NCBI GenBank assembly: GCA_022113835.1
Contig: JAILWY010000016.1
Coordinates: 10,137,501-10,201,500 of the forward strand
DNA: 64,000 nucleotides
Direction of reading: 5' to 3'
Source: Atopsyche davidsoni
Lineage: Eukaryota; Arthropoda; Insecta; Trichoptera; Hydrobiosidae
Shown: one piece after another, positions 46,964 to 61,039 of the stretch
Layout: each line of letters begins with the position of its first letter
Position numbering within the stretch: the first letter of the stretch is position 1
The notes under the pieces: generated by a model
What the model was told of the DNA's origin: nothing
What the model saw: the letters and a program-made list of their open reading frames with translations, nothing else
The model's database searches: none
Program-made: the position numbers and the translations under genes

Positions 46964-48618
46964 GATTCATGAATAATTAAAATTAGAAAATGACGTCGAC
47001 AATGTATGAAACTTCATTTTATTCCCAGGTGCAAGATAAAATTTAATCAATCAAGGCCTTGAAAAATTCCTACACGTAGCATGAAGCGAAGCCCGCAATA
47101 GGGACAGGTGTCTTCGAGGTACTTAAGAAACTGATGACACAAAACAATAAACTTGTAATGATAAGTTATAAGGGATTATTAACAGTTCATTCAATTCAGT
47201 CAATTAGTTCATATAATAAGATATATTAATACTGAAAATGAATACAATGCCGTGTGGAGACGCGGGCATTCGAGCTCTTCCGCGTGCCATTTTGCGTTCT
47301 AACAGCCTTATCTTATAAAATAGCTCTTACTAACATAAAACGCCCTATTGTATACAATTCACGTAAGTCTTTCGAAACCCATGTCTCTAATTTTCTAAGA
47401 TAATCCTCTCCATGCTCTTCTAGGCGAGCTCGCATACCTCAATCTCTCCTCATATACATAAATACATTTTCCATGATTTATTTTTTAATATTACATCCCG
47501 TTTTATTCTGTTGGCAAATAAACGATGTCTTATTTCTGTGCTCAGGTAAAATGACATCTGCCTCTATTTCTAATGAACTTAAGATAAAAATATTTGCTGG
47601 CAAAGGTCTACATAGTTTAAAATCGTTTAAAAGCATTGATAATACGAAAATCTGATGTACTCGAAATAGTATATTTGATGCATGGTTTTTCAGCGAGCCG
47701 AAAGACAGAAGAAGAGCTACCATCGTCAACGATGAGGTAGGATTTAAAGTATTTTCATATTCTCAATTAATTACTTGCGAATTTATTAAGTTCAAAGGCA
47801 TTTTAGTGGGTGAAATTATTAAAGGGAACGAAAGGCTTATTATCCTAGGGTGTGCTATAACCATTTTCGTCGAAATTTGATATTTATTAGGTCATAAGGG
47901 CCAATTTGGATGTCCCGGGGGAATAAAAATGATATTCATAGCGAGCGGGTGGAGAGGCCGCGCTAATTTATGGATTAGCAACTCTCTAATTTGAAGGGAA
48001 ATCCTAAATTATTATTTACAGTAGGCTCGGGCGCGATGCGCTTATATTGGATGGATATATATAGGGATAGATCGACGCATCAGTATGAAAAAACTATAGC
48101 ACCAACGCCCAGGTCAAACTCAGATGTGGGTAATCCCTTTACACAGATCATTTTCCAAACATTTTAAGCCCATTGACAAGTAGTGAACTAAAAAATATAG
48201 AAGTTATAATTTTTAACCAACGAGAATTATTCAATCTGTTAATTAAATTCTCATTTTTCACACGTATATGTTATTATAAACACAATATTTAGGCAATCTA
48301 TTCACACACGAAACGACTAGAAAAATTATTAATTTTTTAACCGCTATTCCGCCAGTGAAGTGGGAAAAAAATTCTAGGATTTTTTCGTCCTTTCGTGGGT
48401 GAATCGATTACTTCATTATTTGTTTCAAAAGGAAGTAAGGCTTAAATTATACTAAAAATAAATAACACATTCTTCAAAAATTTCATTTGCGGTGTAAGAA
48501 ATTAGAACAAACCATTTCATACAGACTTAAGTGATAGTACGTATATTGCAAAAATTACAATACGTTGTGTTCATACGTTTCAATTTTTACATACGTCTTA
48601 TTTCCACTAGACCTACTC

Positions 48619-49120
48619 AGTCATCCGCTCTTTCGAGTGCAGATTTAATATCTACATCAAATATCATTCACGCCTCTTACAGACGAACATCTGGGAAATT
48701 TAATACAGCTTCCCTTTTAAACTTTTAATTCAGGGCGTGATTTTATGCAATATTTCGCACGAAAAGCTCAGAAGCATATTTATGGTACTTGGACAGCAAA
48801 AAATCAGATCTACAAGCATCCATTTTGCTAACTGGTTTTGAGTGCGTTTTGTTTGGACGCTTCTAGTCATCCGCCGGTCCATGTTTGGCTTTAATGTTTC
48901 CATCAAATATCATTTAAGACATTTACGGGGAGACCTCTGGAAGGGATATAAATGTCGCTCCTTTTCATCCAGGGTGAGATTTTATGCGATATCTCGCACG
49001 ACAAGCACAAAGGCAAGGATGCGGACTTTATGACCCGACTCCCATAAATATAGGAGCGTCCTTTGAAATTTTTACAACGATACCTCACACGAGAACAGAA
49101 GTGGGTCAAGAGCACCAGAT
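48619..49120 (+). repeat. Diverged tandem duplication, unit about 246 bp
   Basis: From agtcatccgc (48619) through catcaaatatcatt, gaacatctgggaaattta and gatttttatgca/tatttcgcacga, the sequence is repeated from agtcatccgc at 48865 with matching landmarks (catcaaatatcatt, gattttatgcgatatctcgc). Short open frames in both units (65 and 63 codons) are not in register with a known family. Confidence 0.6.
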
Positions 49121-49539
49121 TACACAATAACATTGCTTTTGTGGGGGTTGGGTCGATATTTTGAATTCAAACTTTCTACTCTTTCGTCTCAATTAAAGTG
49201 AATATTTTTGGCTCAATTCAGCGCAGTACATTTTTTGTACCAAATTTTAATAAATTCAAAAGAAAGCTTGCCTGCCGACAATGGAGTCCCGAGTTCGGAT
49301 TGCGGTGAATCAATATTTTTTTTTTGTTTGTCCCCAGAAAAGAAAGCCTTATATATTATAATTCAAGATAACTGAGACACATGTTTGTTTTTAACAAAAG
49401 ATAACACTGAAAAAAAAATGCTAAAAATACAAATTTATTAACTAACTGCAAGTCGCCTAACGGAGCTACATGTACAAGCGCTCGCACTCAAGTGTAAGTA
49501 ACTATGAACAAGAAACAACCCCAGTTACAAGTCCGCTGG

Positions 49540-49695
49540 GCAGGGGCGACCCTAAAAGCTCTCAGTGCTTCAGTTGCAACCCTCATAGGAGCTGGGGTGG
49601 AAATTTGCGAAATGGCGGCTGGGTTGGATAGCTTCGCGAGGAAGGGACAGATAGGGCGGCGGCACGCGTGGGATGGAACCGCGCTGCGGAATGCC
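49540..49695. other. GC-rich island with YY1-like motif
   Basis: It contains gcgaaatggcggctggg at about 49607. Open frames on both strands (67-69 codons) are unrelated to known proteins. Confidence 0.3.
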
Positions 49696-50875
49696 AATAT
49701 GAAATAAACTTGAGGAAATTACTATGTTGCAAAAGTAGTTGCTTAAGGCCAACTGCTTCCGCCGTGTACTTCTCACAAAAGCGCTTTATAATCGCCTTTT
49801 GTACTCTTTACTATATAAAAAAATAGTATCAACTAAAATTAAAACCATTTAAATGATTCAACATAGAACTACATAGCGCTTCTATAAAAAAAAAGTTGTC
49901 GTTTTAATACAGAGGGTTTTATTTGTTGGGATGAAACTCCCCAGAGAATATTATATTCCAACTATGGCTAGTTCTAATGGCTTAGATAAAACCAACACGT
50001 CAACAGTCGCAAAATCATAGTAAGGAGCGGCTTTGCATACTGCAAAGTAATATACTATTACTTCGTAATAAAAGTTAGCGTTCGTGAATTTTCTGAATAG
50101 TGTTCGAAACATCTGCCCGTATCGAGGACCATGGCCCCTTATTCATAGAAATAATATCATTTGCCGTTTTTGCGACCTGGATTAAATCTTCCTAAAACAG
50201 ATGAGTGGGTGGGAGTATTTTTTTTTCCTCTCTTTTTTAGTACTATGATGTATTAAACATCCCCTTAGCGTTTCAAGTCGCTATATTTCTCTCGCATTTT
50301 ATTCAACGGTCTTTAATTTTCACAATATCTGGGACTTCTTGATAACTAAACACATAATATATATCTAGTGAATAATGAGTATATACATATATATTTTAGG
50401 CATATTTCTACGACACGCCTCGGGCAGTTTTCCTTAGGCAGTGTGGCGGTGCCGGCTCTGTAAGGTGGCGCTGGCGAAATATTGACTTAGGACTCGGGTA
50501 AAATGCATGAATAAATAAATAGGAATGGATGTTCGCTGCATACTGAGGTAAAATACAGCAAATTTAATGCATAAATCCAGTAAGGACCGAGGAAACGCGA
50601 TCAAGGCGTTAAAACATCTCAATAAACCAAAATAAGGTTTCAATTATCTATTGAAAGAAAATATTGTATTAACAATATCGAAAGCATAAAATTGGTATAT
50701 TTTATGTTACAAGGATCATAAAAATCACACAACATCTTGAATATACTACGAAAATCACAAGAACAATAAAAAAAATTGATTTTATGATCGACCACAGTGA
50801 TATTATAATTTTATACTCAATATTTTTGATAGAAAGTAATTGATGAAATTTTTAAATATTTTTTTGTGTTTTGTG

Positions 50876-50920
50876 CACATTTTATTTTTATTTGTGACCG
50901 GTCTCGCCCAGCCTATCTTG
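50876..50920 (-). repeat. Hammerhead-like cassette fragment, copy 3
   Basis: The plus strand reads ttttatttttatttgtgacc then ggtctcgccca. Its complement TGGGCGAGACCGGTCAC with an A-rich tail matches the core of the other copies. Confidence 0.4.
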
Positions 50921-51089
50921 TTGGTATTTTCAAACGAAGTGACATCGCATCGAAAAATCCATATCAGATGCGAAGTTGTCGAAAACGAGTGCATCCACCA
51001 CGCGTAGCTCAAACAGATGAAGTGTTTTGGTGTCAAGTATGCGAATTGGGTCTTTCAGAGTGACTTTGAAAGAAAGGATGTGCTATCGA

Positions 51090-51215
51090 TTGTTGTTGTT
51101 GTCAGTGAGGGCGAGGGGAGCGGGGCGGGCGGTCGTAACGAAGTGAATCTGCTTAAGGACCGACGCGGCGGGGCGGCCTGCTCGCGCCCACTCTCCCCTG
51201 GGAGGAAAATAACAA
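51090..51215. other. GC-rich island, unassigned
   Basis: GC-rich sequence (gcgaggggagcggggcgggc, gaccgacgcggcggggcggc) directly before a SINE A tail. No homology was seen. Confidence 0.3.
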
Positions 51216-51261
51216 CCCGGGAATATTAACGAGACCCTGTCAACAAACGCAACCTGGATTT

Positions 51262-51357
51262 ACACCGAAGGACCCGGGGATCCACAACGCTATTTCATGA
51301 ACATACAAATACGTTCAGTGAGATAATCACCGAACTTCTCTGAGAAGCACTTGAAGA
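51262..51357 (+). repeat. SINE-like family A, 3' fragment
   Basis: It matches the last 95 bp of the family: gaaggacccggggatccaca, a decayed middle, then cagtgagataatcaccgaac and ttctctgagaagcacttgaa. It is 5'-truncated. Confidence 0.75.
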
Positions 51358-51489
51358 ATATTAGAAAACAATTATTATTTTTTTTAAATATAATAACCTA
51401 TCCTCCCCACTCTTCGGAAGTTTGAAACTAATTATTTTATTGATAAATTGTATCAATCAAACGACTTTGATTTACGATCGTATATTTAC

Positions 51490-51690
51490 GACTAAGCGCA
51501 GCAGGGCGGTCGCGCCTGCCGTTGCGCTGACAAATCAAGTGAAATCACGGGAACCTGAAAATCAATATGGAGCGGACGCAGCCGGCGGATCGTAATCCGA
51601 CAGAGAGACCGCGCACTTCCACGGGAAGACAAGGCGCACCCTCCGTCTCCCTCGGCGCTGCAGCCAACCAGGGCGTCACCGCGACAAATT
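51490..51690. other. GC-rich island, unassigned
   Basis: A GC-rich block (gcgcagcagggcggtcgcgc, cgcaccctccgtctccctcg, gcgctgcagccaaccaggg) with an 83-codon minus-strand frame of no known family. Confidence 0.3.
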
Positions 51691-52668
51691 AAATCACCTA
51701 CCGATAATATAACTCGCGTATTGCTATACAGATCAACGAACATTATCCCACGTGCACAAAAACACTACATTGATATTTGGCATTTCTGCTATCATCCATG
51801 ATGCCTTTGAAAATAAAAAATAAAAATTTCTCTCTAAACTCGTGTACTGAGATGTTAAAATGATGTTTGTTGTAATTGTCGTTTCCCGCGCCTGTAATAT
51901 AAAATCCGGGATAATGATAATCTGAACAAGGGGGCACGATAGCCAACGATAGTAAGAGACTACAAAGCGAGAGACAGATAGGCATCCAGTTAAAATAAAT
52001 TATATCCGCCCTTGAACGTCTCCAGTGTTGCTGTGAAATATATGTTGAAAACGATGATATATTCCGCTGTAGTGCAAGACAGTGAAATTTTACAAATCAG
52101 AATAGTAAATAAACAAATACAACTTCGGTACTCCTTGACAATGGTCAAAGCAATCAAATGAAAATGTTCGTTACCAAAATACAGTATTTTAAACGACTTT
52201 CTTACGAGGGTGAATATTTTATTTTATCCCTGTATTGCCAGGAATGCAATGTGGACGGAATTAAATAACTAGGGAATAAAATGCATTCTACTGCAAGGAG
52301 AGCACGTTTCTTTGTGAACACTTGTAAGGATGCGAGCATACACGACCGACTATAACATGGCCAGGTATACGTTCACCATACGAAAAATGAGTGTCTTTAT
52401 TATTTTGTAGATTTATCACGATTTTATATATTTTTAAATATTAAAAAAACATTAAAATATATTTAGTTTATTTCCCAACCGACGATTATAATGTAATATT
52501 TTCAAAACAGAGTCGTACTACTCCCACCAAAGAAATAACTTTTCTAGCAATGTTTTGGTGCTAAGAAATTCAGTAAATTTTCATAACCTTATAATTATTT
52601 TTTTTAAAATAACCTTTTCAAATATTTGAAATCTTAATTTAGAATACATTGGCTTTACTCGTCACGCG

Positions 52669-52745
52669 GCGGAGCTACAGTAGACGAGCGGATTGAATCA
52701 CCGTGCTGTTACAATGAAGAATGGGAGTTGGATTCCCATAGAAAT
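52669..52745 (+). repeat. tRNA-like sequence, possible SINE head
   Basis: An A-box-like TAGACGAGCGG (52681-52691) and a B-box-like GTTGGATTCC (52727-52736) are spaced 35 bp apart, as in tRNA-derived SINEs. No 3' family mate was seen in the window. Confidence 0.4.
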
Positions 52746-52895
52746 CGCAGCATAATTCATATTCTTCCAAATATTTTTAAATTATAATTTATACAAAAAA
52801 CCGTAGTTAAAAATACAATTTCAATCTATTTATAAAATGTGCGTAGGCATATCAAGGACCATTTCTACTAAAGAGCGATACTTACGGGAATTACA

Positions 52896-52927
52896 AATAT
52901 AAACTTGATATATATCAAGTTTATATT
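52896..52927. repeat. Perfect 32-bp palindrome
   Basis: The sequence is its own reverse complement, centred at 52911/52912 in aacttgatatatatcaagtt, with no spacer. It would extrude as a perfect cruciform arm of 16 bp. Confidence 0.9.
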
Positions 52928-54689
52928 GTACAATATTGTAGCGATATAAAAATACTCTTCTCTGGGGCAGCTCTGCAGTAACAACGCCATATATTATTCT
53001 TAACAAGGAGCCATTTCCACGTAATATTTCCATATGAACCGAAAAAGCGAAAATAAACTGACCAAGAACATGACATAACCTTGCATGCCTGGGAGAAATG
53101 ATGCATAGTCATTTTTTAACCCCTTGAATCAATAAACTTTTCTTTATTAAATCACACCTAAGAAATCCACCGTTAAATAGCTGTTTCCACGTGAATTAAC
53201 ACGAACCTGTTCTAGAAAAATTATTTAGCATTATCAGTACGCAATTAATATTTTTTGGCACAGCCAAATTCCATTTCAATTATAATGATAAACTAGTATT
53301 TTCGATAACTAAAATATACATTTTAAAATCACATCGTTCTGGCAATGCGTATGGATATATAATTGTTTTAATTGATATTACTTGAATAATGCATCGTTCA
53401 ATTAATATTGGCATAACATGCAAGAATAACACGTTATTATTATGTCGGCTTACACGTGTTTAATCATCGCACAAAGAACTCCAACACATTTTTGCAAGTT
53501 AAAAGATTGATTTATTCCATTAAAAACTTATACACACACCAATTAACGTTTTATCTGATTATTAAAATAACATTTTAAACATACAATTTGATATCAAATA
53601 AAGCGAATCTATTCCAGCATGTTATTGAACCTAGCCAAAATTCGCGACATTACCGAAATTTGTTTTTGTACAAGTAATTAGAAAATGAATAGCTTGCTTC
53701 AAATCAATATTAATCAATTTCCGAATCACATAATATCGGTTTGAATGCCAGAGCCGTCCTATCAGCTTATCAGGAAAACACTTGACTTATCGGTTTTCCC
53801 TTGAGAAGTCCCAGACTTAATTTAAAAAGTATGAAAAACCAAGTCAAGCGAACAAAAGTATACTGTCGAATAATTGGATCACTGAAAGGTTGAATTCTAT
53901 AAAGATCTGTAATTATTAATAAAATGAAAAGAAAACACAAGAGTGGTGTCGTAATTTACATAATGAGCTTATTGAAGCAGTCCATGATCCAAAAAAACGC
54001 ACTTTTAAAAACCTTTTCATGAATACACGCATTTTTTTTAAATCAAATAATTTATAATATAGAACTGTGATCTGTATATTTCACCAACGCGTATACAATA
54101 TATATCTAGAAAAAGTTTGACGAAAAAATTAAATAGCGATGTATATACATTATAGTTTATAACCCTTTCATCAAACATGATTTTTTGATACTAAATATCC
54201 ATAAATGCTAAGGCTGCGTTAAAATATCGGCAGTGTAAAGCCCGCATAGTGTTTTTACAGTTTCGACGTACCAGCAGCGTACACGAGGAGAGTACAAAAC
54301 CGCTGGCAATGTTTTTCCAGCCCGCTGGATAAGTCCATAATGGAAAAAGCTTGCGGGGGGTGGTGGAAATTAATACGGGCCGCAATTATTCTATTAACGA
54401 CTACATTTCGGTTTCCAGCCGGCCATATCGAATGCTTGTAACTGAATAACGGCTAACGTACTGCTAAACAAATGACTTGTTGGCCGGGCGGTGATAGTTG
54501 ACTATTTCCCCCTACAGGCAAGGGAATCTCAGATTGAGAAAATTAGAATTATCGAATAAGGCAAATGGACGAGATAAATCGAATATACACATCACTACAC
54601 TAACTAACACGCATCACAAAAAAGCGACATAGGCAATTCTTCAGCGACTAATCCCTTCGCACACATGCCATCCTATATCAATATTTTTT

Positions 54690-54785
54690 CGGGAAGGCCC
54701 TGAGGGGAGGCCCACACCGAGCCAGCCCCGATGGCGGACCGACTCGCCGCTCAGACCGGGAGGACTCTCGACAGGTTTCATTAAC
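54690..54785. other. Short GC-rich island
   Basis: A GC-rich stretch (gaaggccctgaggggaggcc to cagaccgggaggactctcga) containing cgatggcggacc. Function unknown. Confidence 0.3.
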
Positions 54786-57189
54786 ACCTATGTACAGCCA
54801 GAACGTGCGTCGACCTGCACAGCCCGCGTAGCAACACACTGACAGGTGTGAATTTAAAAAAAATATATTTATACATATATATATGTATATATAATATTTT
54901 GCGATCCGTGCGAAGTATGTAAGAGCCTGTAAACAGTTGTTTTCGTCGAACAGGCTTTCGAGACTGCACCTGATTATGTAATCAATAAACCAAACACAAA
55001 GGTGGCGGAAGTTCTATTTTGAAGGCAAATAAATTATCAGTAATTATATCACACACATGATGATTAACACGAACCTTCTAGTGAAAACCTTTAGGTGTGC
55101 GATGGAAACAGACTACTGACTCGCGCACTGCTTTTTAATGGGCCGTTACCTGTCGGGAATAAATAACACCTGTATCGACAGGGAGAAATTACCTGCGCGA
55201 GGGCGGGGCCGCTTTACCTTATCGAAATAATTGTACCGTTAGATAATTGATGTTAAATATTTAATGACCCGAGAGCATTCGATTAGGATTTATTACTGTA
55301 CACAATATCCCAAAATAGCAAATATATGACTACATGAATTCCCTTAGCTTATGTTGTTATTTATTTTTTTATGGTGAAAACGTTTTATCATTAAAGACAG
55401 CCTGAAGAAGTTTAAGATTCATTTTTAAAAAATCAGTCATGATTTTATAGACAATTATCAATTTAATATAACCTTTCATCAATTTTTTCATAATAAAGCT
55501 CAGACTTTGCAACACGACCGTAAAAGCTTTTTTAACGGTCATAAAAGTTACGCACCTTGATAAGGGTAGGACGTTATACTTCAAAGTAACTTTTAATTAA
55601 CAAATCCACACTGAAACGGGCAGAAGTATACTTGAAGAATTGTAGAACTTTATAAATAATTACATTAACTGCTGACTGACACTAAATAAATAAGCTTTTT
55701 GTAGAGATTAACTGTTAAAACACCTTTCATAAAGCTGTGGTAGAAAATTAACATCGCAACCTCAAAATTAAATTGTTTTATTTTTATTCACATATTTATA
55801 TATATAATATATACATCACACCACAAAATAACTCGTCAAATACACAAATACGCTTCTCAGATATCCAAGTTAATTGAAACGGTAACTATTGTGTAAACAA
55901 ATTTGATCAAAATTTAACATAAACCAATCTTAGGATGTTTGATTAGAGCCGCGTAAAAACTTCCATAACCGAGCTACTACGGCTTCAGCGATGGGGACTG
56001 TGCGAGAGTTTGAAAATCAAACAAATATAGATTAACAAATCTCCTGAAACGAAGATCGGTTAATTTATATCATACCATGCGGACTCTTTTGGTGACTTTC
56101 GTATCTGATTAATTATTGCGTAGAAAATATTTGCTTGTTTGAATTTAAACAATTTTTCTTCTTGCAAATATGACAAGCCAAATGGCTTCAAACAAAATTA
56201 TACGAATATAATTAAACATTCCAAATTAGCTGATTTCAGGCAATTATAAGTATAGCGGTTTCGTTAACACACACATTGCTTCTAAAATATTATCTATCCG
56301 TGTAAATTTCAATACGAATAAAATTCGTGAATAATTACTTATTTAATACAAAAATATAACAAATGAAAGAAAAATATTTTTTTTACTAAACTTACAACCT
56401 TCGTGTCGTGTAACTGTTATATATATATTTATTTTGTTAAAGTAAACTAAACTTTTGCATGTAATTCTAGAATAAATATATTTTATGAAAAAATATATAC
56501 ATACATGCGTATACATACGTTTAATATATGTTTCATAGTTTAATTGAAAACAAATGGGATATCGAAAACATGATATGAGACCCGAACGAATGTGTCACAT
56601 AAGTAGGTATTAATGGTTTTGCAGATATAAGAATCCTAGCTTCACCTGAGTGAGCCAATTGATTGAGATCACACGCTCTCGAAGCATTACCGGTTAATCG
56701 TTTAACAGGGATTACTCTGAAACAGCTTAAAAAGCGGATAACAGGTATGCCGAGCAGGTACCAGCACTGTCGGCCTACCTCGCGATGCGATAGCTTCAAT
56801 ATCCAACTAATGCGAACGATCCGAACTCAAACAAGCGTGGAAACAACTAAATCATCGCCTCGTAATGGGGCAAAAGCGCCCAGGCCCGAAAATTCAAGGC
56901 CACGGGGAAGTTTCACGGTGAAAAAACAAAAACAAAAAAAAAGCACAAGAGGGCAGGGCGTCGAGATAACTTTTAGCACGAAAACAACAAGAAATAATGG
57001 AATAGAGACTAGAACAGCAATAGTTCGAATATACATTTTCAGTTTCCATATGGAATTACTGAAAATCGCGCAAGCTGCGCGTATTCAATAAGCATCGAAC
57101 GAAATGGATTAAGCTTGTTTACACTGTAGGATCTAGAAGATTCGATTCTATTATTTAGCACGCGAGGAGTGGGTGGCTAAGTACGTTTG

Positions 57190-57460
57190 GAATTGAAATA
57201 TTGAAGATCGGGCTGGAGCTGCGGCGTTCGGCGGCCGCACAAAGGAGGGAGAGGACCTCGGGCCGGCGAGGGCGCGCCGCCCAACTGGGTCAGCGAACTG
57301 GGTCGGCGGGCGGGGCGGCTGTGCCCCGCGCCGCGCCCCCGCCCCAGCCCCCGCCCCAGCCCCCGCCCCCGCCAACCAATGCAACCAGATACCCCGGCGA
57401 AGGTGCGACAAATCGGGGAAATCTCCAGCCCCGCTCGAACGAGGGTGTCGAGTCAATTTT
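57190..57460. repeat. GC-rich island with 12-bp CCCCGCCCCAGC repeat
   Basis: A CpG-rich block. At 57325-57375 a 12-bp unit (ccccgccccagc and variants) is repeated about four times. The resulting Pro- or Gly-rich open frames on both strands (104-107 codons) are compositional. Confidence 0.5.
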
Positions 57461-57540
57461 GACACGAGTCAAGTTGCCTTCGCGTGAATATTTTAGTACA
57501 CACTTAAGGCCTATACATATATAAATACCCTCCCCGCTCT

Positions 57541-57790
57541 CCCCACTATTGTGCATAGCTGCCATTCTGTACCATGAGCATCCTGTAAGTAAACTTGCTG
57601 CATAAAGAGTATCAGATCTAAACGCCAGAGCTTTGTAAGGAAACGATTATATAATAATGCTATTGGGCATCAGAAATACGCAGACTTTTCCTTCCCACTA
57701 CACTATTTTCTTTTTAACCATGAACACTGGCTTAGCATGAGTATATGCTTTGTGAAATGTTCGCCAACCTTCTCTATGAAGACACTCGGA
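57541..57790 (+). repeat. SINE-like family A, internally deleted copy
   Basis: It begins tgtgcatagctgccattctg, skips about 90 bp, then shares tctaaacgccagagctttgt, cagaaatacgcagacttttc and cttagcatgagtatatgctt, with a decayed tail (caaccttctctatgaagaca). It lies immediately after a GC-rich island, as the A tail at 51262 also does. Confidence 0.8.
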
Positions 57791-60700
57791 ACATAACTTC
57801 TAGCTTTTAGTCGTGGCGAACACAAAATGCTATTGTGCGATAAGATACTGCCCCGAAGGTGCTACTTATCGGGGAAATCTACAATTCCAGCTTGTACAAG
57901 GGTTTCATGTAAAATTAGATAGAAATTAAGCTTTCTTCGTATGAATATTGTTTTAGTATAGATACTTTACGGTTTACACTTCAAACTGATATTATAAGGC
58001 ACAAGCATATTAAAAATTAGACGTATCAAATAAACCTAGAAATACTGCGAACAGATTATGCATAAAACATTTAAGAATATATGACACAAATGTGACATAT
58101 CTATTTATAATTTATATATAAAAAATCAAACCTCCGAGGGACGTAACGTTCTGGATTTAATTAGAAAACAATTCATTAAAAATGAATATGATATTCATGA
58201 ATACGATGCGACTTTTGTGGTGGTAAGAAACATCCAGTTTCAATGAAATAATACTACAAACCGGTGTAATTTAAATTACATTGAAGACTTAATTATTCCT
58301 GTCCTGTTAGTAACCAGAAATACGAAGTTATAAACTCGCTCAGCCGTGACCATTAATTTAATATAAAACAAACCTTAACACGGTGAGCGCCGCAGTTCTA
58401 CATGTTTAAAATATTATTCGGCTCCACAGCACCAACACGGAGAAGCAGGACCGTTTATCGATTTCCACACAAATATACTCCTGTGGACTTAATATGCACC
58501 GTGGGGGGATAACATGTTCGATATGAAACCATACTCGAGCAACACACATTTATAAATACCCCATGTTGGAGGAGAGTAGTGTTCCATGTTCCGTGAAAAA
58601 GGATACTATTTAACAAGATATAGTGTATTATAATACTTATTGCTAACGTATATTTCGAAATATTCTTAGTGTTAAAACAAAACTCAAAATAGTAATACGA
58701 CACTATTGTATGTAAATTGTCATGATATATGTTCAATCATAATAACCTTAGTATATAATATATGTAAGTTTTAAAATATGCACTTAGCGTCTAACATTTT
58801 TATAAAAACAAATAGTAAGAAACATTCTTAAAGCGTACGAAATAAATAGTAGAATTTCGAGGTCTCACAATGAACACTAACAAAGACATTAATAAAATTT
58901 GCTGTCGCCACAACCATATAAAACATAAAATACATGAAGAAAAAAATATATATATTACAGTAACAATCACAATAATTTTGCAATACAAACTTTAAGAATC
59001 TTCAAAAGATGCTTGCTTAAAATTGCTTGTAATTATATTCCTAAACTACGTACATGTATTTTTTAACATCTAATTTATTCTTAGTATATTGCAATGTTTA
59101 AGATTACAAGAAAATAAGTAATAAGTGTAGTCATATTACCATAAGGGTGGAGTTGAAATGTAGGTTACGCAAGCGGAGCAGAGCCCGCACGGGAACTCAA
59201 TACTCAACCAGGACCGCGTCACGGTTCGAGGCGGATTTTCCCAGACATTCGATGGTTCAAGAAGTCCTTATTGAACGAGACTTTTCTCAATATTCACGAA
59301 AAACGTTACATCATTTTCACGCCTTTGAATACACGTCCTTCAATTACAAAACGACTGACATTACCTTGAGATAACTTTGAAATAAATCGTTTTCGTTCAG
59401 ACAAAAATTGCACCTGTACTTTTTCCTCGTTTGCTAATAAAACTAATTTTAATCGACGAACCATTTTTTAATCAATTTTATTATTAACTTAATTTGTCCC
59501 TACGTTTTTCGAAACAACGAAATCGATTTCCTTTCTACAAGCAATTAGAAAACAATATGCTTCTCCTCACTTATTTATAAAAGTTCTCTTCCTTTCAAAG
59601 TACAACACATTATTGAAACACCTCATATATAATATATATACAGGTACAATTAGAGTATTTACATATAAGTGTTTTTAATAAGCTGCGGTGTAAATAAAAA
59701 TTAAATATACAAGTATTTGCGGCCATATTAAATAAATTAAATTAACATATATTAATAATCGAATAAAAACCTCGCACAGCTACTTCCTCAAGATATCGGC
59801 TATCTAATCGCAATACTTGCTCTGTGGTCAGGAATAATTAACCCAAGGTAATCAATCAATTCTAAATTACAAAACGTAAACATATACTTATCATCTGAAA
59901 AGCTTGAGTAAGTACACAAAAAGTTTTGAAACATACATATAATACTAACACATCGTTGGCTTAGTATCAAAATATTTTAATATCGGAGTCTTACGAGTAT
60001 TTCAATACAAGTTAATTAACAAAGATTATGGCCATTCGTAAAAAAAAATTTCATCTCGATGGTTTTTACTTTGTATTCAACCTAGACGTTGACTTACTCT
60101 GATGCACTTGTAGTGCAGTCAAAGTTATACACAAATATTTTGGTGTAATAAAAAGGTTATGGAGACGAGGTTTTCCCCATTTCAACAGTGAGACAAATAT
60201 ATGTCAGTGAAAAGAAGAAACAACATATAGACCAGTGTTAGTAATTAGTTTATTTTAATAATACTTTCATTAAATAATATTTTCTACACCAACCAAAAAT
60301 GATAATACAAATTCTATTTCTCATAATATATATAATTACATCCATTTCAGCTATTCTTATAGCTTGATTTAAGTCGTATGTATATTAATCAAATATTTTT
60401 TTTAATGAACCCAATAGTCGTGGAGGTTAAACAGCCGAAATATATTTTTATAAAACAAATGCAGTCTATTGACTAAAAAAATCTACGGTGACGCATACAT
60501 GAAATGTAAAATTGATATTTTCTTGGTGTTTTCGTGAACAATTTGATAAATGAAGCAAGGTTAGATATAAATAGAACGTTATAAAGTGAATCGGTACGTA
60601 ATAGTTACATGGGGCAAGTTTCGTGATACTTGAGGTCATCTTATCGCCTCGTCATTGCGATTACTTCATCCAAAAATGCGACACTCCGCTATTTATTGTG

Positions 60701-61039
60701 CTAATATGGCGCAACTGCACGGAAACTTGTTACAGAAAATCAATGGGGGCGCAGGGCTGGCAGACCGAGAAATTTATTTAATCATATTAAACTTAATAAT
60801 ATTTTTTTTTATTATAACCACAGTAACCAAGTATTCAACTAATTGTAAATAATCATCACTATAAATGACATGAAGTTCAATCTTTTACGTGCAAGTCTGA
60901 TCCTACGGCGTTACCAAGAATGTGTCGATTGTTTTGTTTGTTATATTGATAATATCAATTAAATATTAATAATGATCTGAACATTACTACAATAAATGCG
61001 TTAGTACGAGCAAATATTTATTTTGATAAAAAAAATTCA

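Noticed and set aside
56663..57091. 142-codon open frame on the plus strand
   Set aside because: Longest-class frame outside the exons, but its translation resembles no family, shorter frames overlap it on the other strand and no splice or promoter context supports it.
57151..57565. Gly-rich and Pro-rich frames on both strands
   Set aside because: Compositional product of the CCCCGCCCCAGC repeat island.
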